64,000 nucleotides of DNA, taken from the NCBI GenBank assembly GCA_905221605.1, contig CAJNDS010002073.1, positions 577,701 to 641,700 on the forward strand, read 5' to 3'. The DNA comes from Symbiodinium natans (lineage: Eukaryota; Sar; Dinophyceae; Suessiales; Symbiodiniaceae). How positions within the stretch are numbered: position 1 is the first letter of the stretch; every line of letters begins with the position of its first letter. The notes beneath the pieces are model-generated. The model ran no database searches and had not been told where the DNA came from. It saw only the letters and a list, made by a program, of their open reading frames with translations. A program made the position numbers and the translations under genes. Below are positions 1-9,956 of the stretch, piece after piece.

Positions 1-24
1 TCTCGACCGGTGGATCGTGGGTAC

Positions 25-178
25 CTCAAGGCTCCTATGTATATAGCACCTTGTTGGGGGGCAGTATACTAGAATCCGAAAGGCTCCTATGTATATAGTA
101 CCTTTTTGAGGGTAGTGTACTACAAGCCCCTAGATAACCCGAAAAGGAACTACACTGGAGCCTGCAGGTACAGAGTTG
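25..178. mobile_element. TIR element, family B (complex copy)
   Basis: Two imperfect copies of a segment starting AAGGCTCCTATGTATATAG, each followed by a CCTT...GTACT-type core, end in GGAGCCTGCAGGTAC. The same ends (TACCTGAAGGCTCC and its complement) bound copies at 2984-3080, 6632-6794 and 22643-22740. No coding capacity is seen, so it is a non-autonomous element. Confidence 0.55.
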
Positions 179-884
179 AGTGGGCCTGGACCCCTTGGGG
201 GTGTTCTGTGTGTTTGGGGCCTATAACGCCCTCAGCAAGGAGCGGAGTCAAACCCTAAATCTCTACAAGATTGAAAACCCAAACCCTGGAAACCCACAGG
301 CCGGGAACCCGGTGAAGTAATCCCTTACTCCACACGACAGATAAATTCATTGGTTCATGATTTAGTTTGTTTGTTTTTATTCAATTAATTTAGGGTTTAA
401 ACCCTAGGGTTCAAACTATCTTAAAGCTTAGAGCACTTTCGGGGTTAGGTTCTATAGCCAATGACTGTGTGGGCCCTCTGCTGCACCCTGCGAAATGCAT
501 GTCCGCTCTGCTGAAGGACTGGGGGGGTAATGTACCAGAATGATTTTGTTGGGCATCTAATGACATGCCTTGTTTCCAGACCGAACTGCGACACAAAGCC
601 CTGAACCCTAGCACCCTCCCCCCCCCCCCCCTTCCACCAGGCCTTGCAAGCGCCCTAAACCCCAGGACCCGATGGAAGGTCGTTCCCTTATCTCTTATGA
701 TGTTACCTTGAGTCGCACTATGCTACATACCATGTGCTTTAGGGTTGGGGGGTTGAGGGCTTACAGTATATGCATGTAGATAGATATGGTCCCTACATAG
801 CTACATTAAAAATAACCCACCCAAAAACCCTCTAATCATTAAAGCACCCATATGTATATGTATATATATACACATACCTATATG

Positions 885-1120
885 ACCCTAAACCCTAAAC
901 CCTAAGCCCTAAACCCTAAACCCTAAACCCTATGCTCATTATACATGTATGTATATATGCACATGCCTATATGACCCAGTGTACCAACTGCCAAGGCCTC
1001 CGCACGAGCGGTCGTCCACCCTCCTTGACATGATGTGGGGGGCCTCAGGGGTTGTATAGGGTTTAGGGTTTAGGGTTTAGGGTTTATGGGGGTTTATGGG
1101 GGTTTATAGGGTTTACAAAG
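885..1120. repeat. Telomeric blocks, both orientations, around a small unique island
   Basis: CCCTAAA units at 889-933 and TTTAGGG units at 1057-1112 point in opposite directions around a unique island (about 968-1035). One plus-strand frame of the island is open and follows a CAG, so it could be a short exon, but nothing independent supports this. Confidence 0.6.
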
Positions 1121-1544
1121 TATATACGGTTTATAAGGTACATAAAGTAGGCTTTTGCTTGTTGAGGGTGAGTGTTCACCAGGTTCCCCTGAAATATTGG
1201 TGAGTGTATATCTGTGGGGTGTCCTTTTGGGGATGCCAGAAGTAGCAACCCCGTGTTCTTCCCCTAAACCCTCAAACCTAAACCCTAAACCCTAAATCCG
1301 AAACCCTAAACCCTAAACCCTAAACTAAACCCTTTTTTTGTCCCCGAAGTTGCCTGCGGGCCTAGGCCCTTCTCCCCTGAGCCCCGGAACACAAACAACA
1401 CCCCTCCCCCGCCTTCCTCCCAGCCCCAGACCAAAAGTAGAGACCGTGCTATAGGCATGATCTTGTTAAACCCTGGACCCTAAACTCTAAACCCAAAGCC
1501 CTACAGGCTTAATCCCTGAAACCCTAAACCTACTTGGGGCTACG

Positions 1545-1660
1545 TTGCGGCGGTTAGGGCCTCCAGCGCCGAGGCTGATGCTCGCGAGCGACAGCCCCGT
1601 GAAGGAGTGGACGCAGCAGTGCCGAACTCATCTGCCAAGCACGCAACCAGAAGTCTGCTC
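1545..1660 (+). CDS. Possible exon, unknown protein
   Basis: A unique island between degenerate telomeric blocks, open on the plus strand. The most protein-like frame reads LMLASDSPVKEWTQQCR. A second frame is also open, so the choice is uncertain. No family recognised. Confidence 0.25.
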
Positions 1661-1999
1661 CGTAGGATTTAGTGTTGGGGACTTCGATTTTAGGACCCGA
1701 AACCCCAAACTCTCTAAGCCCCGACAGGATTTAGAGTTTAGGGCCCTTTAGGAACCTAAACCCCAAACCTCAAACCCGGACACCCCCCCTTCCCCCCCCG
1801 GCTCCTCATTTCGGGCTTCCTTCCCAAGCGAGCGTCGGTTCCCTTCTTAAACGTACCGAGAAACACTTTTTCCTCGGTCAGAAAACCTACGCCCCAGTCA
1901 AGCAGATGCCCGCAGGACTGCCTGGCGAACACAAGCTGATCCTAAGCCCTGAGCCCTAAACCCGAAAGCCTCCTCCCCCCCAAATCCCCCAAAATCTCA

Positions 2000-2100
2000 A
2001 GGATATAGTAATAATGATAGTGATAATAATCATAACAATTATGATAATAATCATAATCATAATAATGATAGTAGTAATAATGATAATAATAATAATAAAG
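2000..2100. repeat. ATA/ATG trinucleotide microsatellite
   Basis: Imperfect (ATA)n/(ATG)n run. The Ile-rich and Tyr-rich open frames over it on the two strands are repeat translations, not genes. Confidence 0.9.
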
Positions 2101-2139
2101 ATCATAAAAAATAGAAAACAAAATCCTCAGAATCTTAAG

Positions 2140-2233
2140 GTACCTGATGCTGACGGCCATGCTGCTGCCGGCCGACATTGCAGTCCTGACCTCAGCTGGT
2201 TTGCCTTCGGGGGCCCAAGGTTTCAGCGCTTAA
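2140..2233 (+). CDS. Putative terminal exon of unknown gene
   Basis: Follows an AAG acceptor directly after the ATA microsatellite and reads YLMLTAMLLPADIAVLTSAG to a TAA at 2231-2233. A similar stop-ended frame at 20728-20832 reads FLLMSALLLPGDISVRTS. The shared pattern LLP-x-DI-x-V-x-TS supports both being related coding ends. Function not recognised. Confidence 0.45.
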
Positions 2234-2244
2234 CAGGGAACCCA

Positions 2245-2340
2245 CCTAACCCTAAACCCTAAACCCTAATCTTTAAACCCTAAACCTTAAACCTTAAACC
2301 CTAAACCCTAAACCCTAAACCCTAAACCCTAACCGCCTTT
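2245..2340 (-). repeat. Telomeric block (CCCTAAA)n
   Basis: About a dozen near-perfect CCCTAAA units, some CCTTAAA. Confidence 0.9.
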
Positions 2341-2599
2341 AAAACATTGAGACTTAAGGTTGCAGGGTTAAACGGTAAGCCCCCCCCCCCCCTCTCCCAC
2401 CCAGCTTGCAATGGAGCAGGGTAATGTGAGTCTATGCGAACTGAGTGGCGCTTGCTGGAACCCTCCACAGCCCTAAACCCTAAACCCTAAACACTAAACC
2501 CTGTCAGCCTGAAGCCCCTCTGAAACATGCAAGTCCTGGACTCTTGCTTGATTTTCGAGCTAGGGGGGTCTATCAGCCCCTCCACCAGAAACTCCAAGT

Positions 2600-2980
2600 G
2601 TCGCCGGTTCAGGGCTTAGGGTGTAGTCTAAGGGTTTAGGGTTTAGGGTTCAGGGTTTAGGGTTTAGGGTTTAGGGTTTAGGGCAAGTAGCAAGGGCTTT
2701 GGGTCTAAGCCCTTGTTGTGCCATTGAGGTGGGTGTAGAAGAGCAGAGCAGCCCATCGGAGTCCCTGCCCGAAATGTCGCAGGCCTGCGGGTTTAGGGTT
2801 TAGGGTTTAGGGTTTAGGGTTTAGGGTTTAGGGTTTAGGGTTTAGGGTTTAGGGTTTAGGGTTAGGGCCTCATTGGGGTATGCCTAAGGGGGTGTAGAGT
2901 TTAGGGTTTTCGGGGTCAGGGTTTCGGGTGTTAGGGGTTTAGGGGTTCAGGGTTTAGGGTTTAGATTTTTGGCGTTTCGG
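2600..2980 (+). repeat. Telomeric blocks (TTTAGGG)n with unique spacer
   Basis: Units at about 2630-2684 and 2790-2866, decaying into TTAGGG/TTCAGGG variants up to 2970. The spacer 2690-2785 shows no convincing exon. Confidence 0.85.
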
Positions 2981-2983
2981 GTT

Positions 2984-3080
2984 TACCTAAAGGCTGCTGT
3001 GTAGTGCCTTCTTGGGGTGGTGTACTGGACTTCCCTAGAACCATCCCAACAAATAACTACATCGGGAGCCTTCAGGTACC
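2984..3080. mobile_element. TIR element, family B
   Basis: Starts TTACCTAAAGGCTGC and ends GGGAGCCTTCAGGTACC, imperfect inverted repeats of about 14 bases, with a core like that of the copies at 6632 and 22643. About 97 bases. Confidence 0.65.
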
Positions 3081-3452
3081 TGAACCCCGTGTGAATTTGG
3101 GTAATGGACCTCTAAAAACTTAGGTTCCGTAGGGTCCAGGCCCAGGCGAGTTTATTTACTCAGCGTTTTGGGGTTGAGGGCTGGGGCCTCGGTGCATCGT
3201 AGGCTTTGGGGACTAGCAGATTATAGCACAAGGGTACCCAAGTCTAGGGTTCATGTCGTCCTTAGGGGAGGCCGTAAGGTAAGTTTCGGACGTGGCTTCG
3301 GATTTAGAGTGTGGAGTTCACGACTTTGGGTGTCTCTTGCTTAAGAAGTCCTCATCCACAGACAGAGCCTGTTTCAGGGGCTGCATGGTGTACCTCTCGT
3401 TGCCTTCTTCGCCCGGAGCGGAGCGCGATCACATCGCCAGCTGAAGCATGGG

Positions 3453-3677
3453 ATGTGTCCTGGGAACCTGAAACTCCATGTCGTGCAGCTCCAGTCAATG
3501 CCCGACGAAAAGAAGGATGCTGCATGCAACATGGGCATGCCTGGGCTTGTGCAAGTGAGGCTCACTGCCATCAGCGAACTGTGGCTATCTGCGCAGTCGA
3601 AGGAAGGCCACATGATGGTGCAAGTCTGCGTGGCAGTGGCTGCAATTGTCCAGCGAACCCCCGCGCAACTAAGTTAA
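3453..3677 (+). CDS. Unknown ORF, 74 residues
   Basis: Plus-strand frame in a telomere-free island, ATG to TAA. It has mixed, protein-like composition (for example KLHVVQLQSMPDEKKDAACN, then VRLTAISELWLSAQSKEGHM) and an amphipathic C-terminal part. It could be a complete small gene or a terminal exon. No domain recognised; overlapping frames look less protein-like. Confidence 0.45.
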   Translation: MCPGNLKLHVVQLQSMPDEKKDAACNMGMPGLVQVRLTAISELWLSAQSKEGHMMVQVCVAVAAIVQRTPAQLS

Positions 3678-3754
3678 CTAGGTAGAGGCCGGTAATCAGG
3701 CCAAGAAGAACAAAACAATCAGGTGGCGAGCGGCGAACTCGCCATGCTTTTCTC

Positions 3755-4090
3755 TGGCCCTAAACCCTAAACCCCAAACCTTAAACCCTAAACCCCAAAC
3801 CCCAAATCCCTAAACCCTAAACCCCAAAACAGCTGGAGACCAGTGCACCAGAAGCCCAATGCATGGAAGCCAGTCCTGGGGCCTCCTATCACCTCTCCCA
3901 AGCCCCAGAAAACCGGCTAACCAAACCCGTTTTCGGGTTTAGTGTCTAGGGTTGAGGGTTTGGGTTTAGGGTTAAGTGTTTGGGGTTCAGCGTTCATGGT
4001 TTCGTGTAGGGTTTATGGTTTGGGGTTTAGGGTTTAGGGTTTTGGGGTTCACAGTTCAGGGTTTCGTTTAAGGTGACCGGCTTAGGGTTC
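3755..4090. repeat. Degenerate telomeric blocks
   Basis: CCCTAAA/CCCCAAA units at 3757-3828 and TTTAGGG/TTCAGGG variants at 3945-4090 in the opposite orientation. The 4100-4500 island contains open frames on both strands but none I can support. Confidence 0.8.
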
Positions 4091-5059
4091 AGGAAGACTG
4101 TAAACCCCTTAGCCCCGAGCTTCACTACCGTTCAACTCGTGCAACCGGCGCTTTGCTCGAAAGGAGACCTACACTCACGCTAGCTACAACTTCGAGTTGC
4201 GCCTGGGACACGTTTCGGGCCTCGGGCTTATAGGACTTCGGGTGTATAGGTTTTAGGGTGTATGGGGTAACGGGTTTTTGGTTGCGGGTTTAGGGCTGAT
4301 ATGTTTCGTCCCAACGGCTTCAAGAGCATCGCTCTGAAGTGTATGTTCACAGGCCCAGGGATTCTGTTGAGGCCCATAATTTTTAACGCTACGCGACCCG
4401 CCTCGGCCCGGCCCAGCGCATCCGCGTGAGCATGGTGATTTTGCAGCACCCAAGTCGCTGGACCCCAAGCAATAATTAGGGCTTTCGCGTTTTGCGGCTT
4501 ACAGTGTTTGGGTTTAGGGGTTAATTAAGATTGATCGGGGCTTGTTGGGTTCTGTGGAATTGTGTTCATGTTCGGTGCGCTGCTTGTGGGCCACCGGCCA
4601 CTCAGATCCTTGACATGAGAGTCCCCAACCAACAGACGGCGCCTGAACCCCGAAAACCCAATTCCCTCCATGCCTGCTACTTCGGACAAGCGAATCTCAA
4701 GGTCTCTCTGCCTCGCTAAACCCTAAGCCTGAACCCTAAACTTATAGGGTTCTTAAGGGAGGGCGGTTCAAGCAGGTATGTAACTCAAAGTTCCCTACTG
4801 CTCCCCACTACTCCCTAAGGCTCCCCCTAAGGTTCCCTCGGTACCTACCCCCCATGAACCCCCCCTCCCTGAAGAACCCGATCATAAACCCGAAACCTTA
4901 AGGACCAAACCCTTCAACCCTCACACACCGCGGCATCGGAGTTTCAACATCAATGGCATGCCCTTCCCAGTGGGCCAAAGGCTTTGGGTTCAGGACTTCG
5001 ACAGATCCAAAGCTGCTAATCCTCAGACCCCTCTCACCGACACCCCAAATCCGACGCCC

Positions 5060-5300
5060 CGAAACCCTAAACCCTGAACCCTGAACCACAAAGAAACAAA
5101 AAGCCCTGAACCCCAAGCCCCCGAACCCTAAACCCCAAACCTCCATACCCCCAAACCCCCCAAGCCCCCAAGCCCCCAAACCCCCCAAGCCCCCAAGCCC
5201 CCAAGACCCCCAACCCTAAACCCCAAAACCCAAACCCCTAAAGCCTAAACTTTTAACCCTAAACCCCAAACCCTAAACCTCAAACCCCCAAACCCCCAAA
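5060..5300 (-). repeat. Degenerate CCCTAAA/CCCCAAA block
   Basis: Mixed CCCTAAA, CCCCAAA and CCCCCAAA units. The 96-residue Gly/Leu-rich open frame on the minus strand (4898-5188) is translation of this repeat. Confidence 0.8.
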
Positions 5301-5310
5301 CCCCGCAAAC

Positions 5311-5400
5311 GCCAGGCATCGGACCAATGCGCGCCGGACGGGCTCCGGCGACCTGTGGATGGCCTGGGAGGCAGATCCTCAGATCCGCCCCGGCCTCGCT
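5311..5400 (+). CDS. Possible internal exon
   Basis: Unique island after a CCAG acceptor, flanked by telomeric blocks on both sides. The best frame reads GSGDLWMAWEADPQIRPGLAY. Unrecognised; other frames are also open. Confidence 0.3.
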
Positions 5401-5663
5401 TATAGGGGGTTTAGGGCTTTGGGGGTTTAGGGTTTAGGGTTTGGGGTTTGGGGGTTTAGGTTTTAGGTTTTTGGGTTTAGGGGTTTAGGGTTTTTGGGTT
5501 TGAGAGTTTTAGGGTGTCCCCTCCTCCATACGTCCCCTCCTCCATACAGCCAAATCTCCATCGTAGCCCCAGACGGTCCCTAGGTGCAGTGTTTTTTTGA
5601 TTCGTGTTTACATGTGGTGTTTTGTTGTCTCCCCCCCCCTCTCCTACACCTTAAAGATTTCAG

Positions 5664-5943
5664 TCTTGAGGGAGGTAGAGAAGCTTATTGGGGGCTTCTC
5701 AAGGAACTGTACCGGAAGGCCTTAGGGGACGAAAAAGTCCCAAATATGAGTCCTTCAGAGTCTGAGGGGCAGGGTTGAAAGGGCTTGGGGTGGGGGGCCT
5801 TGGGATTGTATCTGCAGAGCCATGGGCCGGCGAAACTGCAATGCAAAGGCCAGATGCCGGAATACATGAAGGCCATTGAAGGCCCGAAACCACAAGAAAC
5901 AGTCGAGAACCTGAGTCCTGGGCAGGTTTTTGTGGACGCGTAG
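5664..5943 (+). CDS. Two putative exons ending a gene
   Basis: Exon a (from 5664, after a TTTCAG acceptor) reads EAYWGLLKELYRKALGDEKV then NMSPSESEG. Exon b (5818-5943, after CTGCAG) reads GPAKLQCKGQMPEYMKAIEG, then PKPQETVENLSPGQVFVDA and a TAG at 5941-5943. Exon a can donate with GC or GA just before its own in-frame TGA near 5776. Charged, soluble-looking protein; family not recognised. Confidence 0.5.
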
Positions 5944-6458
5944 GCTGGCCTATGCACATGATGCCATGGGCTAGATCTGCTTGTCGGCAGACGAGAATGT
6001 GGTTCTAGCAACATCAAAGACCCTCACCCGACACATGTACAGGTTTCATCTGGCTCCTTTTCATTCTGCATTACTGGCTCTATGCCACCTGTTCCTTCAA
6101 AATTCGACACCCCAAGCCCCTCGTCCATCCACCCAACAAATGAAATCCTGCGTCCTCTTGTGCTGGGGGCTTTCGGCTTTTAGTGGTTTAAGGTGTTTGG
6201 GCCTTCTCGGTCTTGTAGGGCTTAGGGGTTTAGAGCTTATAGGGTTCAGGACTTACCGTCTCGACATGATGGTCGTTCTTAGCTCTTCCTGGCACCTGCC
6301 AAACAGGAAACCATTCCCTGAAATCCCTCATTATAAGCTTTTTGAGAGTAAGGCCTGCGGGGCGTCGCGAAGTCGCCCAAGTTTGGTGAGGGCGTGCTGG
6401 GGAACTCAGATATCTGAATCTGGGGTGGCTGTGCAGGGTTTGAGGTTTGGGGAGTAGC

Positions 6459-6500
6459 CCTAAACCCTAAACCCTAAACCCTAAACCCTAAACCCTAAAA
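6459..6500 (-). repeat. Telomeric block (CCCTAAA)6
   Basis: Near-perfect units, directly followed by the exon at 6531. Confidence 0.9.
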
Positions 6501-6530
6501 AGAGAACCGGGGCGCGGGGGAGGCTGGGAG

Positions 6531-6913
6531 GCCGGTTGATCCAAGTCACGGACCCTTTCGACGTTCACCCTAAGCCGATGAACCATCTTGCTACAGGGGA
6601 GGGTTGGACCGCTACTCGGATAGCGTTCTTACCTGAAGGCTCCAATGTAGTTCCTTTTTCGGTTAGTTATGGGGGATTCTAGTATACTACCCCAAAAAGG
6701 TACTACCCAGCCTTCAGGTAGTAAGTCTACTTAGTAACCCCTATAGTAGTATACTACCCCAAAAAGGTACCACCCAGGAGCCTTCAGGTAGAGTTTGGCG
6801 ACTTGACTACCAAAAGACTCTTGCTGAAGATCTGCCGGAGTAACCAACGAGTCGAGCATCGAAGTGACAAGGGCAACCCCAAAAATTATACACTCCTAAG
6901 CCCTGTACCCTAA
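6531..6913 (+). CDS. Two exons split by a family B introner
   Basis: Exon 6531-6634 (after GGGAG) reads LIQVTDPFDVHPKPMNHLAT then GEGWTATRIAFLP. The family B element follows. Exon 6788-6913 (after CTTCAG) reads VEFGDLTTKRLLLKICRSNQ then RVEHRSDKGNPKNYTLLS and stops at TAA 6911-6913. Joining GA (6635) to AG (6787) keeps the frame in phase 0. The continuous protein-like reading on both sides makes this one of the better local models. Family unrecognised. Confidence 0.55.
6632..6794. mobile_element. Introner-like TIR element, family B (double copy)
   Basis: Bounded by TACCTGAAGGCTCC and GGAGCCTTCAGGTA. The interior duplicates the TAGTATACTACCCCAAAAAG core, so two elements overlap or one is partly duplicated. 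It lies between two in-frame exons; the intron would be 6635-6787 with a GA donor. Confidence 0.65.
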
Positions 6914-6984
6914 ACTCAAAACCCGGGCGTGTGGGGGGGCTTCGCATCTGGAGCCCCCGAAGCCCTAGCTAGGCCCTCGAGCCT

Positions 6985-7056
6985 CAACCCAACCCCTAAC
7001 ACCTAAACCCTAAACCCTAACCCTAAACCCTAAACCCTAAACCCTAAACCCCTGCA
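6985..7056 (-). repeat. Telomeric block (CCCTAAA)n
   Basis: About nine units, one shortened to CCCTAA. Confidence 0.9.
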
Positions 7057-7066
7057 ACATCTCCAG

Positions 7067-7135
7067 AATCCGACAACGTCCAGGATTACAATCGTCCTGG
7101 ATTCACGCTCCAAGGCCATGTACGCCGCTGGCTCA
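7067..7135 (+). CDS. Putative internal exon
   Basis: Between a CTCCAG acceptor and a GTTTATTG donor. Reads TSRITIVLDSRSKAMYAAGS. It directly follows the telomeric block ending at 7056. Family not recognised. Confidence 0.4.
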
Positions 7136-7184
7136 GTTTATTGCTACTTGCTTAAGAAGCCCCCCCAAAAAAATATACATAAAC

Positions 7185-7216
<32 letters not shown>

Positions 7217-7220
7217 CAAT
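7185..7220. repeat. (CAT)n microsatellite
   Basis: About nine ATC/CAT units. The rest of 7140-7560 is unique sequence without a supportable exon. Confidence 0.9.
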
Positions 7221-7663
7221 AGTTAATTATAGCAATCAAAAATGATAATGCCTATATGGCCCTTATAAGGAAGAACGTTTGCTACTTCTTGGCTGGTTCT
7301 TGAGCAAGCGTGTAGAGTTGGGTTAGGGTCTGGAGTTTGCATCATACAAGGGATCCGAGAAGAGTTTGAAGATTTTTGACATGCGCTTGGAAGAGGGGAG
7401 GCCGTCCTGAAATAACAAAGAGTACTATCCTCGTTGAAAAGGACCCCAATAAGGTGCCCCTATATTATTCGGAAACCCCCACCTGTCTTCATATACATGC
7501 CTTCCACACTGACACGCTTCGCCCGCCCAAATGATCGATGTAGCATGATGTAGCCGTATGTCGGGAAGCCGCAAGGACACGATACAGGAACCCTAAACAC
7601 TAAACCCTTAACCCTCAACCCTTAACCCTAAACCCTCAAACCCTTAGCCCTACACCCTTAACC

Positions 7664-7879
7664 CTAAACCTTAAACAAGGTCCCGCCGGGTTTCTTTCTC
7701 TGGCAACTTGAGTCCCACAAGACCCTGTAGGCCCCCCAAAGCACTCCAAATCCCATACTGTATACCAGAAACCTAGTGGCACACTTTACCACTTCACCCT
7801 TTTTGACGTATGATGCCATGGTTACTGGGCTACCTAGTCTACAAGGCTGAAGATCTGAGAGCCGAATTCTAGCGCCCAT
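7664..7879 (-). CDS. Weak ORF on the minus strand
   Basis: A 71-residue open frame in an otherwise unassigned island, containing VKCATRFLVYSMGFGVLWGA. It also contains the family J end motif (GGTTACTGGGCTACC near 7829), so part of it is probably element sequence. Confidence 0.15.
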   Translation of the reverse strand: MGARIRLSDLQPCRLGSPVTMASYVKKGEVVKCATRFLVYSMGFGVLWGAYRVLWDSSCQRKKPGGTLFKV

Positions 7880-7932
7880 TCACGTACCCTTTAGGTGGGT
7901 GCAGGCAGCGTGTCTGTAGGGCAGGGTTGGCC

Positions 7933-7995
7933 CGAAACCCTAAACCCTAAACCCTAAACCCTAAACCCTAAACCCTAAACCCTAAACCCTAAACC
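7933..7995 (-). repeat. Telomeric block (CCCTAAA)n
   Basis: Nine units, directly upstream of the exon at 8008. Confidence 0.95.
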
Positions 7996-8007
7996 CGGAT
8001 CCCTCAG

Positions 8008-8115
8008 GCGGAGGTGGAGTTGAAATCGCTGCGCATGGCCCAGTGCGTCAAGTATCCCTTCCCAGACATCACGGCGCGCCTGCCTCGCCTTGCACTTGCT
8101 CCGTCTGGCTTGTAA
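8008..8115 (+). CDS. Putative terminal exon, 35 residues
   Basis: After a CCTCAG acceptor. Reads AEVELKSLRMAQCVKYPFPD then ITARLPRLALAPSGL and TAA at 8113-8115. Embedded between telomeric blocks on both sides. Good amino acid mix; family not recognised. Confidence 0.5.
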   Translation, partial: AEVELKSLRMAQCVKYPFPDITARLPRLALAPSGL

Positions 8116-8210
8116 AGGGTTTAGGGTTTGGGGTGTATAGGGTTTAGGGTTTAGGCTTTAGGGTCCAGGGTTTGGGGTTTAGGGTTTAGGGATTCAGGCT
8201 TCCAGGCTTG

Positions 8211-8324
8211 GGTAACCGAGAGCTAATCCGGAGCAAAACGGAACCTTGAAGTTTCCTTTGAAACATAGGGTAACCAAGAGCTAAATCCGGAGCAATGGAA
8301 CCTTGAAGTTTCCTCTCAAACATA
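8211..8324. repeat. Tandem duplication of about 57 bases
   Basis: Two copies of a segment from GGTAACC to AAACATA sharing CGGAGCAA and GGAACCTTGAAGTTTCCT, a few differences apart, just upstream of a family A element. Confidence 0.85.
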
Positions 8325-8332
8325 ACAAGGAC

Positions 8333-8440
8333 GGGGAGTAGGCGCTTTTTTTTTTTGGGGGGGGGTTGGGGTTCCCTTGTAATCCCCTTAAAACCAAAAC
8401 GGGCACCCTTGTTATTCCTAGGCGACTCCCGGGTTTAGAT
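8333..8440. mobile_element. Introner-like element, family A
   Basis: Opens GGGGAGTAGGCGC with a T/G run, carries the core GGTTCCCTTGTAATCCCCTT and AAACGGGCACCCTTGTTATT, and closes CTAGGCGACTCCCGGG. Same core as 37060-37183, 46223-46336, 62370 and 62790. Confidence 0.65.
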
Positions 8441-8544
8441 AGTAATAGAGTCCAATAGAGGAGTTCTTGGGTCAGAGGCAGATCTTGGCTTCGTTTGGAT
8501 GCTTTCTTGGATTCGAGAGTCTCCTGCCCCAGAAAGCTGCATAG

Positions 8545-8655
8545 TTTGGGTTTAGGGTTTAGGGTTTAGGGTTTAGGGTTTAGGGTTTAGGGTTTAGGGT
8601 TTAGGGTTTAGGGTTTAGAATTTAGGGGTTTAGGGTTTAGGGTTTAGGGTTTAGG
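8545..8655 (+). repeat. Telomeric block (TTTAGGG)n
   Basis: About 15 units with one variant near 8622. Confidence 0.95.
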
Positions 8656-8761
8656 ACTACGTACTTGTCACAAGTCCCGGGTACACCTCAGACAGCTTTT
8701 GGCAACCCTCGAGTAGGCCGAATATAGAGTATCAAGTGGAACCGACAAGTTAATTCAGCAA

Positions 8762-8848
8762 GTTCATGCATATATATATATATATATGTATATACTTATT
8801 TATTTATATACATAAATAAATAAATAAATAAATATATATATATATTCT
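8762..8848. repeat. AT-rich microsatellite
   Basis: (AT)n flanking (TTTA)/(AAAT) tetranucleotides, partly palindromic. Confidence 0.9.
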
Positions 8849-8954
8849 ATGCGTCTTCTAACATAGTTCCATTTTTGTGTGCAAAAAACTGCGACTTACA
8901 TATGAAGACCCAAACCCTGTCGGATGTATTTGTTTGCCCTGCTGCTGGGCGCAG

Positions 8955-9021
8955 ACGCAGCAGAATCAGCTCCGCCTCATCACGCTCAAAGAGCGCCGGT
9001 CCAAGGCGCAGCGGGTGGCCG
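8955..9021 (+). CDS. Putative exon whose donor is telomeric
   Basis: After GGCGCAG. Reads QQNQLRLITLKERRSKAQRV. The exon ends at G with GTTTAGGG at once after it, so the telomere repeat itself supplies the GT donor. Basic helical sequence; family unrecognised. Confidence 0.45.
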
Positions 9022-9298
9022 GTTTAGGGTTGAGGGTTTAGGGTGTAGGGTTCAATGTCCGCCAAGGCCCCCAAAACACCCTAACCCCCGTAAACCCCAT
9101 GAAGCCCCTAAACCCCCCTAAAGTCTACTTCTTATACCCTTCAAGACGATGGCAGTTCACAACTTTAGGGATAAATCCGGTGGCGATTGCTTTCGCCTTT
9201 GTTCGGCACATCAGACCCCTCTGGGACCCTTAGGCGGGACCCTCCTGACCCCCCCTGTCCCCCCTAAGCCCTGAACCCCAAACCCTAACCTTAAGCAG

Positions 9299-9559
9299 AC
9301 CTCGGACCCGCCTGCACCCCGATCTCCAACACCTCCAACCTGGTGCCGTCTGGTGCGCCAGCGAAGCGTCTGACAAGCGCCCCAAGTCCCTTGGACACCC
9401 CCAAATCTGGAAGATCTAAACCCTAAACCCTAAACCCTAAACCCCAAATCCGGAAGATCTTGCCGTCACTTCTGCCAGCACAATCTGTGCCTTCTTTCTC
9501 CTGGAATCGGCCACTTCTGCCAGTACCCCCTCACAGACACTAAATCAAGCCTCCATCAA
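9299..9559 (+). CDS. ORF interrupted by a telomeric insertion with 19-base duplication
   Basis: The frame before the insert reads PACTPISNTSNLVPSGAPAK then SAPSPLDTPKSGRS. After the insert, PKSGRSCRHFCQHNLCLLSP continues from the second copy of the duplicated site to a GTAAGA donor at 9560. The insert, 24 bases of CCCTAAA repeat plus a 19-base duplication, adds 43 bases and breaks the frame unless removed. An AG lies in copy two, but no GT, GC or GA donor gives an exact join, so the exon may be broken. Confidence 0.5.
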
Positions 9560-9584
9560 GTAAGAAGCATGGATATACATGTAT

Positions 9585-9607
9585 CTCTATATATATATAT
9601 ACACATG

Positions 9608-9659
<52 letters not shown>

Positions 9660-9660
9660 A
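9585..9660. repeat. (AT)n microsatellite
   Basis: TATATA runs with ACATGTAT interruptions; long potential cruciform. Confidence 0.9.
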
Positions 9661-9956
9661 TTGAAATGAAGAGCGGTTCTGGGAGAGTGGGGTGCTACTA
9701 AACACACCCTGAGGAAAAGGGGCCTTGTGAATCGCCGACCCAGGCCTAACCCTAAACCTTGTAAACCCTACATGCTGGGTTTTAGGGTTTTAGGGTTGTA
9801 GGGTTTTAGGGTTTTAGGGCTTTAGGGTTTCAGAGTCTTCCACCCCTAAGTAAGCTCCAAACAGTTGGAGCATCCTTATCCCATACCCCAGAAGGTATGC
9901 TAAAGGGAATCCCAGCTCTCATCAGCCTTAAACCATGTTCCAACTTTCTGGAGTTT

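Noticed and set aside
4228-4468. Minus-strand ORFs near 4.3 kb
   Set aside because: Two overlapping frames plus an open plus-strand frame; no basis to prefer any, and one end is telomeric variant sequence.
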